From positions 1 through 11,337 of the forward strand of contig CAKVCG010000051.1 of the NCBI GenBank assembly GCA_934725525.1: a stretch of DNA of 11,337 nucleotides. Reading direction: 5' to 3'. A model generated the notes under the pieces. It searched no databases. It had not been told where the DNA came from and worked only from the letters and a program-made list of their open reading frames with translations. This stretch comes from an uncultured Brachyspira sp. GTDB lineage: Bacteria; Spirochaetota; Brachyspiria; Brachyspirales; Brachyspiraceae. Positions 6,088 through 11,337 of this stretch are shown in pieces (the first letter of the stretch is position 1; every line of letters begins with the position of its first letter). Both the position numbers and the translations under genes were made by a program.

Positions 6088-8649
6088 TTAACTCCATATT
6101 ATCATTTTCATATCGAATTTATAACTTAAATTCTTATGATAAGGATACATTCTTATAGCATATCCGCTTTGTCCCGTGTGAACGCATTCCAAAGAGCCGA
6201 TAAAAGAATGTCTGCCGTTGCCCAAATCGGAAGAATGTTTCATTTCCACTATCGTAGGCTCGATAATGTCTCCTTTCATGCTCAATTTTCCATGATAGAG
6301 TTCCACTTTAACGGAATCTGGAGATATATTTCCCAAATTGACTATGGTTTTTATTTCAAATTTGCTTCCGACTTGCAAATTCCTCGAAGGCATTTCCGAC
6401 ATAGTATTTTCAAAAGAAACTTTATTCCATTTTGAATATATGCCGTCCTTCCAAGTTTTTAATTCTTTAGCGTTTTTGAAATTATTTTCAATCATATTCA
6501 AATATCTTTTGCTTGCGTTATTGTAAAATTTATTGAAATAATCGGCAACCATTCTATTTGTGGAGAATTCTGGACACACAGTTTGCATGCTCCATTTCAT
6601 AGCGGAAACCCATTGCCTCGGTATCTCGTCTCTACCTCTTTCGTAGAACAACGGAATAATCTCGTTTTCTAAAACATTATATAAAGCGTTGCTTTCCACT
6701 TCGTCTTGATAATTCAAATCGGTGTATTCTTCTCTATTTCCTATAGCCCAGCCGTTTTGTCCATCGTAGGATTCGTCCCACCATCCGTCCAATACGCTGA
6801 AGTTTAATCCCCCGTTAGGCGGAACTTTCATACCGCTTGTGCCGCTCGCTTCCAAAGGTCTTCTTGGATTATTAAGCCATACATCGACTCCTTGAACCAT
6901 ATACCTTGCCACATTTATATCGTAATCTTCCAAAAATACTATATGGTCTCTAAATTCTTCTCTTCTGCATATTTCGGCTATATTTTTGATTAATTCTTTA
7001 CCTCCGTTATCATGAGGATGCGCTTTTCCCGCGAATATTATTTGAACGGGGCGATTCGTATCGCTTAATATCCTTTTTAACCTTTCCAAATCTCTAAATA
7101 ATAAAGTTCCTCTTTTATAGGTAGCGAATCTTCTTGCAAATCCTATAGTCAAAGCTTCGGGATTAAGAATTTGGTCGGCATGGCTTATTTCCGATTTCGT
7201 AAATCCTCTATTGATTAACTGATTTTTTAATCTGTCTCGGCAGAAATCTATCAATCTTTCTTTTCTTCTTTCATGCGTTCTCCAAAGTTCCGCATCTGGA
7301 ATTTTTTGAACTCTTTCCCAAATGCTATGGTCCAAAGGTTTTGTTCTCCAACGAGGTCCCAAATATCTATCCAAAAGATTTTGCATATCGAATGAAATCC
7401 AGCTTAAAGTATGAATTCCGTTGGTTATCGAATCTATAGGAAGCTCTTCGGTTGGAACTCCTTTCCAAATATCTTTCCACATTACGCGAGAAACATGTCC
7501 ATGAAGTTTGCTTACTCCGTTATTTTCAGCCGACAAATTCAAAGCCAAAACCGTCATACAAAAATCTTCTTTTTCGTCATCGGGATTGATTCTCCCAAGT
7601 TTGAGGAATTCGTCCATCGTCATATCGATTTGTTTAACATAATCGGCAAAATATTTTTTAACCATTTCGATAGGGAATACATCGTTTCCAGCTGGCACTG
7701 GAGTATGAGTGGTGAACACATTTGAACTGTAAACGACTTCTCTTGCGGATTGTCTATCCAATTTATCGTCCGCCATTAATTGCCTGATTCTTTCAAGCGA
7801 TAAAAACGCGCTATGTCCTTCGTTCATATGGTGAATCGTAGATTTTATTCCCAATTTCTTTAACGCCTTAATACCGCCGATGCCGAGCAAAATTTCCTGC
7901 TGTATTCTCGTTTCAAGATTTCCGCCGTAAAGTTGAGCCGTAATATCTCTGTCTTCTACGCTGTTTTCTTCGATATTGGCGTCCAAATAATATAGTTGTA
8001 TTCTTCCTACATTAGCTTTCCATATTTGAGCGTAAACTTTTCTTCCGGGCAAATCGACATCGACTTTCATAGTTTCCCCGTTTGAATCCAAAACCTTTTC
8101 CAAAGCCAAATTAAAAAAGTCATTCTCTATATCGTATTCCTGTTGCCAGCCATCCGTATTCAAATATTGTCTGAAATATCCTTTTCTGTATAAAAGACCG
8201 ACAGCCACGAAAGGCAAACCCAAATCGCTTGCAGATTTCAAATGGTCGCCCGATAATATACCGAGTCCGCCCGAATAATTTGGCAAAGATTCATGAAGTC
8301 CGTATTCAAAAGAGAAATAAGCTATTTTTTCATTTTCTACTTTTTGCGAATCGTCCAAACTAGCATACCAAGTTTCTTGTTTCATATAGGTTTTAAACTC
8401 ATCGTAAACTTCCGCCAAATTCATTATCGAGGCATCATCATGAATCATATTATAAAAACATTCCTGCGAAGATTCCCCTAAAATTCTTATAGGATTATGG
8501 TCCTTTTTATCATAGTTATCTATATCTATAGATCTTAATAAATTTACGGCTTTTTGATTCCAACACCACCAAAAATTTTTAGTTATTTCTGTTAGAGGTT
8601 CTAATTCTTTAGGAAGAGATGGAGAAACCATATATTTGTTTATTTTCAT
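6088..8649 (-). CDS. glgP: Alpha-glucan (glycogen) phosphorylase
   Basis: The 853-residue enzyme is a GT35 phosphorylase that releases glucose-1-phosphate from glycogen or maltodextrins using a PLP cofactor. The N-terminal ~100 residues (LPKELEPLTEITKNFWWCWN) match the DUF3417-type extension of the bacterial alpha-glucan phosphorylase subfamily. Then come YFSFEYGLHES (111-121), GGLGILSGDH (127-136), FTTHTPVPAGNDVFP, ENNGVSKLHGHVSRVMW, ITNGIHTLSW, GFARRFATYKR, FAGKAHPHDNGGKELI and the PLP-lysine motif EASGTSGMKVPPNGGLN with K608. The length is normal and the catalytic core looks intact. The frame stays open to a GTG at 8658, but ATG 8649 is preferred: the GAGG (within TTTTGAGGCGG) is only 2 nt from the GTG and 11 nt from the ATG. 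It has its own promoter and ends at the terminator shared with metY. Confidence 0.95.
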   Translation of the reverse strand: MKINKYMVSPSLPKELEPLTEITKNFWWCWNQKAVNLLRSIDIDNYDKKDHNPIRILGESSQECFYNMIHDDASIMNLAEVYDEFKTYMKQETWYASLDDSQKVENEKIAYFSFEYGLHESLPNYSGGLGILSGDHLKSASDLGLPFVAVGLLYRKGYFRQYLNTDGWQQEYDIENDFFNLALEKVLDSNGETMKVDVDLPGRKVYAQIWKANVGRIQLYYLDANIEENSVEDRDITAQLYGGNLETRIQQEILLGIGGIKALKKLGIKSTIHHMNEGHSAFLSLERIRQLMADDKLDRQSAREVVYSSNVFTTHTPVPAGNDVFPIEMVKKYFADYVKQIDMTMDEFLKLGRINPDDEKEDFCMTVLALNLSAENNGVSKLHGHVSRVMWKDIWKGVPTEELPIDSITNGIHTLSWISFDMQNLLDRYLGPRWRTKPLDHSIWERVQKIPDAELWRTHERRKERLIDFCRDRLKNQLINRGFTKSEISHADQILNPEALTIGFARRFATYKRGTLLFRDLERLKRILSDTNRPVQIIFAGKAHPHDNGGKELIKNIAEICRREEFRDHIVFLEDYDINVARYMVQGVDVWLNNPRRPLEASGTSGMKVPPNGGLNFSVLDGWWDESYDGQNGWAIGNREEYTDLNYQDEVESNALYNVLENEIIPLFYERGRDEIPRQWVSAMKWSMQTVCPEFSTNRMVADYFNKFYNNASKRYLNMIENNFKNAKELKTWKDGIYSKWNKVSFENTMSEMPSRNLQVGSKFEIKTIVNLGNISPDSVKVELYHGKLSMKGDIIEPTIVEMKHSSDLGNGRHSFIGSLECVHTGQSGYAIRMYPYHKNLSYKFDMKMIIWS

Positions 8650-8705
8650 AAATTGCACCGCCTCAAAAACTATTTTCTTAAAAATTTTTTAATAATTATT
8701 TATTA

Positions 8706-8733
8706 ATTGTATAATATTTCATAATAAAATCAA
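8706..8733 (-). promoter_or_regulatory. Probable sigma-70 promoter of glgP
   Basis: On the minus strand, TTGATT (8733-8728), a 16-nt spacer and TACAAT (8711-8706), giving a leader of about 50 nt before glgP. The recJ-glgP gap (8650-8802) is otherwise A/T-rich, with no clear recJ terminator hairpin. Confidence 0.5.
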
Positions 8734-8802
8734 CAAATTTTTTAACATTTTATTACTTGCCTGTAAAATTATTAATATCGGATAAATTAAAAAAGAACTA
8801 TA

Positions 8803-10995
8803 TCAATAAATAATATAATTTTCCAATAATAACCGAATACTACTTCCTCTAAATCTATTAACTTTTAATTTATAAAATATATCTATATAATTTGAATTTT
8901 CCAATTTATGGTATTCTTCCTCGTTAGAATCCCATAAAAGCGCTATTATATTTTTATTATTTTGACTAAGTTCTAAATTAAGATGCAATTTATCGTTTTT
9001 AGTCCTTCGAATTACTTTTTCTATTTTAACATTATTTGAATAAAATATCGGCTCTTCGTTTGAGTATCCGAAAGGCTCGAAATATTCTATAGTTTCCGCT
9101 AATTGCATATCTATATATTTGAAGTCCAACTCTATATCGTAATTTTTATTTTCTTTTTCTGAGGATTCCAAATTATTTTCTAAAGAATATTCCATTATTT
9201 TTTTTGCGAATTTATCGAAATTGTCAATATTTAAACTAAATCCAGAGGCGTTTTTATGCCCTCCGTATTTATTTAAATATTTACTTGAAAATTCAAGTAT
9301 ATCCCTCGCATTATTATCGCCTTGGCTTCTTATACTTCCCGTGCAAATTCCAAGTTCTTCGTTTTCATACAATATAATTGCGGTCTTTCCATATTTATTA
9401 AGAACTCTACCGGCTATCAATCCCGTTAAACCTTGCTCAATTTCCTTACTTTTAACCAATATTAAAGGCATAGATAAACAATCGTTACTTTTTATATATT
9501 CGCTCACTATATTAAAACATTCATCCGTTAGAGATTTTCTTTTTTCGTTCATATTATAAATCTCTTCTGACAATTGCGAAGCTTCTTCTTTTAATTCGGA
9601 AGTTAAAAGTTTCAAAGCGTATTCGGGTTTATTCATTCTTCCAGCGGCGTTTATAAAAGGAGCTAATTTCCATCCGATAGTTTGAGCGTCTATTTTTGTA
9701 TTGAGTAAATTTATTTTTTCTAAAATTATATTATATCTAATATGCGGAGGTTTCGATAATTCTTCCAAAGCGCATTTTATATAGGCCCTGTTTTCTTCTA
9801 TAATGGGAACGACATCGGCAACCGTTCCTAAAGCTACTAAAATCGATTCTCTTTTTAAATAATTTTGAAGTTGTTTTTGGCTTATATAAAACATTCTTTT
9901 AAATATTTCCATTTTTATTATCAAATCTCTATATTCGATATTTTCGTATTTATAAATATTTACATTCAAAGCGAGCGCAAATTCTTCAAGAGTTTTAAAA
10001 TTTTTTATATCTTTTATATTTATATTTCCGTAAGTTGCCCCGATGCGCAATAAATCGTATATTTTTTCAAATGCTGGCAGAAATATTTCATATTTTTCAA
10101 ATATTAACAATAATCTTTTTAATCTCTCTTCGCTTCCCGTTAAAACTAATATCGCTCCGTCTCCTTCAAACATATAGCTTGCAATTTCTTCCATTACTTC
10201 CTTCTCGGTTAATAATTCGTCATAATAATCGGCATAAATTGATTTGTAGGAATTTTCATTCTCTTTTATAGCTTCAAATCCCAGAGGTTCGTTATTTGGG
10301 ACGAAATTTGTAGTTTTTAGCGCTTTTATTTTTTTTAATATATTATTCTCTTTATCAATTTCGTAGTCCAATACTATAATATCTTTATTGTAAATTTTAG
10401 TATACGATAAAACGAAAGCCTGCATCATCTTAAAAGCCACGGCACAACCGGAAAAATTTTTTGAAACGAATCCCGTATTTGAAAGTTTAGGATTAAATAT
10501 GGCGTAAGCGTTCGGCAATATTTCGGGTATATCATGATGGTCGGTCACTATTATATCTATAGAAAGTCCTCTAGCAAATTCAACTTCTTCAACATTCGAT
10601 ATTCCACAATCTACCGTAATAATTAAACTTGTCCCAGAGCTGGCATACTCTTCGATTACCGATTTTGAAAGCCCGTAGCCCGTTGAATGATTAGGAACGA
10701 AAGCCTCGACATTTTTTGTGACGGATTTTAAAGTGTTGTATATTATAGACGTCGCCGTTATTCCGTCCGCATCTTTATCTCCGTAGATTAATATTTTCTC
10801 TCCGCTTTCTATCGCTTCTTTTAATCTGTCGACAAATATATTCATGTCTTTTATAGAAAACGGACTGGAAAGCGAATATATATCCTGAAAGAAAAAATCG
10901 AAAATTTCGGATTTTGTTTTTATTCCTCTTAAATCGAGCAAATTTTTTATTATTGGATTTAAATTATTTATATCAATTTTATTACTATTTTGCAT
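8803..10995 (-). CDS. recJ: Single-stranded-DNA exonuclease RecJ, enlarged form
   Basis: This DHH-family 5'-3' single-strand exonuclease acts in recombination, mismatch repair and base-excision repair. The nuclease motifs are complete: GDKDADG (72-78; the usual third residue is Tyr, here Lys), the motif-II Asp in TVDCGIS (D129), D152-H153-H154 in TDHHDIP, and D394 in ALGTVADVVP. AAGRM (450-454) and the DHHA1 motif GGHKNASGF (578-586, H580) follow, then a C-terminal OB-like domain starting around EYFEPFGYSNEEPIF. At 730 residues it is longer than typical RecJ (about 560-580). The extra ~160 residues lie between GCAVAFKMMQAF (183-194) and ESILVALGT (383 onward). The start ATG at 10995 has only a weak, distant AAAGG. 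A promoter lies 37-65 nt upstream. It shares the upstream region with divergent yebC. Confidence 0.93.
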   Translation of the reverse strand: MQNSNKIDINNLNPIIKNLLDLRGIKTKSEIFDFFFQDIYSLSSPFSIKDMNIFVDRLKEAIESGEKILIYGDKDADGITATSIIYNTLKSVTKNVEAFVPNHSTGYGLSKSVIEEYASSGTSLIITVDCGISNVEEVEFARGLSIDIIVTDHHDIPEILPNAYAIFNPKLSNTGFVSKNFSGCAVAFKMMQAFVLSYTKIYNKDIIVLDYEIDKENNILKKIKALKTTNFVPNNEPLGFEAIKENENSYKSIYADYYDELLTEKEVMEEIASYMFEGDGAILVLTGSEERLKRLLLIFEKYEIFLPAFEKIYDLLRIGATYGNINIKDIKNFKTLEEFALALNVNIYKYENIEYRDLIIKMEIFKRMFYISQKQLQNYLKRESILVALGTVADVVPIIEENRAYIKCALEELSKPPHIRYNIILEKINLLNTKIDAQTIGWKLAPFINAAGRMNKPEYALKLLTSELKEEASQLSEEIYNMNEKRKSLTDECFNIVSEYIKSNDCLSMPLILVKSKEIEQGLTGLIAGRVLNKYGKTAIILYENEELGICTGSIRSQGDNNARDILEFSSKYLNKYGGHKNASGFSLNIDNFDKFAKKIMEYSLENNLESSEKENKNYDIELDFKYIDMQLAETIEYFEPFGYSNEEPIFYSNNVKIEKVIRRTKNDKLHLNLELSQNNKNIIALLWDSNEEEYHKLENSNYIDIFYKLKVNRFRGSSIRLLLENYIIY

Positions 10996-11031
10996 TTTTT
11001 TAAAATAGAACCTTTAGAATTTATTTTATAT

Positions 11032-11060
11032 AGTATATTTTGTTTTTTATATTGTTTCAA
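11032..11060 (-). promoter_or_regulatory. Sigma-70 promoter of recJ
   Basis: On the minus strand, TTGAAA (11060-11055), a 17-nt spacer and TATACT (11037-11032). Each box has one mismatch to consensus, and the promoter lies 37-65 nt before the recJ start codon. Confidence 0.6.
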
Positions 11061-11138
11061 GTATAATTTAAGAATACCAAATTATAGTTACGGTTATTTT
11101 CTCTAACAAAAAAACAACAATGCTTTTTCAAAAAATAT

Positions 11139-11167
11139 TTGACAGCAATTAATTTTTATTGTATAAT
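11139..11167 (+). promoter_or_regulatory. Consensus sigma-70 promoter of yebC
   Basis: TTGACA (11139-11144), exactly 17 nt, then TATAAT (11162-11167): both boxes match the sigma-70 consensus perfectly. The predicted start near 11174 leaves a leader of about 63 nt. This is the best promoter in the window and suggests strong, constitutive expression. Confidence 0.85.
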
Positions 11168-11236
11168 TTATAACGATTATAAATAATATATTAACAAATA
11201 AATTAAAATAATAAATTTTTTAATAGAGGTGCAAAA

Positions 11237-11337
11237 ATGTCAGGACACTCCAAGTGGGCGAGTATTAAACATAAAAAAGCCGCAAACGATTCAAAAAGAG
11301 GAAAAATTTGGTCTAAAATAGCAAAAGAAATAACTAT
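11237..11337 (+). CDS. yebC: YebC/PmpR (TACO1-like) family protein, N-terminal part
   Basis: An ATG at 11237 opens a frame that runs off the right edge after 33 full codons. The protein starts [20 protein letters not shown] and continues [13 protein letters not shown], the nearly invariant N-terminus of the YebC family (usually MAGHSKWANIKHRKAAQD). AGAGG lies 7 nt upstream. Members are described as DNA-binding regulators (PmpR) or as ribosome-associated factors that relieve stalling on proline runs. Which applies here cannot be told from the fragment. It is divergent from recJ; in many bacteria yebC sits next to ruvC, which would lie to the right if that order holds. Confidence 0.95.
   Translation, partial: MSGHSKWASIKHKKAANDSKRGKIWSKIAKEIT

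Noticed and set aside
6136..8481. Open frames on the plus strand opposite glgP
   Set aside because: They lie antisense to a well-conserved enzyme, have no family features or convincing Shine-Dalgarno, and reflect codon bias of the real gene.
8650..8658. GTG start of glgP three codons upstream
   Set aside because: The GAGG element is only 2 nt from this GTG, too close for initiation; the ATG at 8649 is better placed and begins the usual N-terminus.
8660..8802. Terminator after recJ
   Set aside because: A short T-run exists on the minus strand near 8791-8796, but no stable stem precedes it, so no terminator is annotated.
9221..10271. Open frames on the plus strand opposite recJ
   Set aside because: They are short, low-complexity antisense frames rich in Phe, Ile, Leu and Ser that mirror the Lys/Glu-rich coding strand; no independent signal supports them.

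Overview
The window is very AT-rich, with AT-biased third positions and long A/T tracts between genes. The gene content is mostly housekeeping: xth, yggT, metY, glgP, recJ, yebC. Together with the large TPR/Sel1 protein, a lipoprotein with no recognisable family, and an enlarged RecJ, this suggests a host-associated spirochaete, most likely Brachyspira or a close relative. That assignment is inferred from composition and protein style, not from a search. No mobile element, CRISPR array, tRNA or rRNA is visible, and no stretch looks foreign.

Layout. Positions 1-3527 hold four minus-strand genes, read right to left: xth (exonuclease III), yggT (small membrane protein), a 714-residue TPR/Sel1 protein, and the start of a fourth gene cut by the left edge. 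The last three are 11-19 nt apart and look like an operon. xth has its own promoter, and a second promoter is possible before yggT. Positions 3629-4236 hold a minus-strand lipoprotein gene with its own terminator. Positions 4237-4719 form a divergent control region between the lipoprotein and metY. It contains a 31-bp A/T palindrome, a good sigma-70 promoter, and a leader transcript of about 265 nt before metY. metY (4720-6009, plus) and glgP (6088-8649, minus) converge on a shared bidirectional terminator. recJ (8803-10995, minus) and yebC (11237 onward, plus, cut by the right edge) diverge from a shared region with two clear promoters.

The most interesting element is the metY leader. It carries a 30-codon ORF behind the strongest Shine-Dalgarno in the window. 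The ORF has three consecutive Met codons directly before a GC-rich hairpin that ends at its stop codon, and that hairpin has a competing downstream pairing partner. The start codon and part of the Shine-Dalgarno can themselves fold into a two-part helix with a UUCG-loop hairpin. In front of a homocysteine-forming enzyme, this looks like leader-peptide control by Met-tRNA supply, which is an inference from sequence alone.

The genes serve separate jobs: DNA repair (xth, recJ), methionine synthesis (metY), glycogen breakdown (glgP), envelope functions (yggT, lipoprotein) and a translation or transcription factor (yebC). No single pathway links the window.
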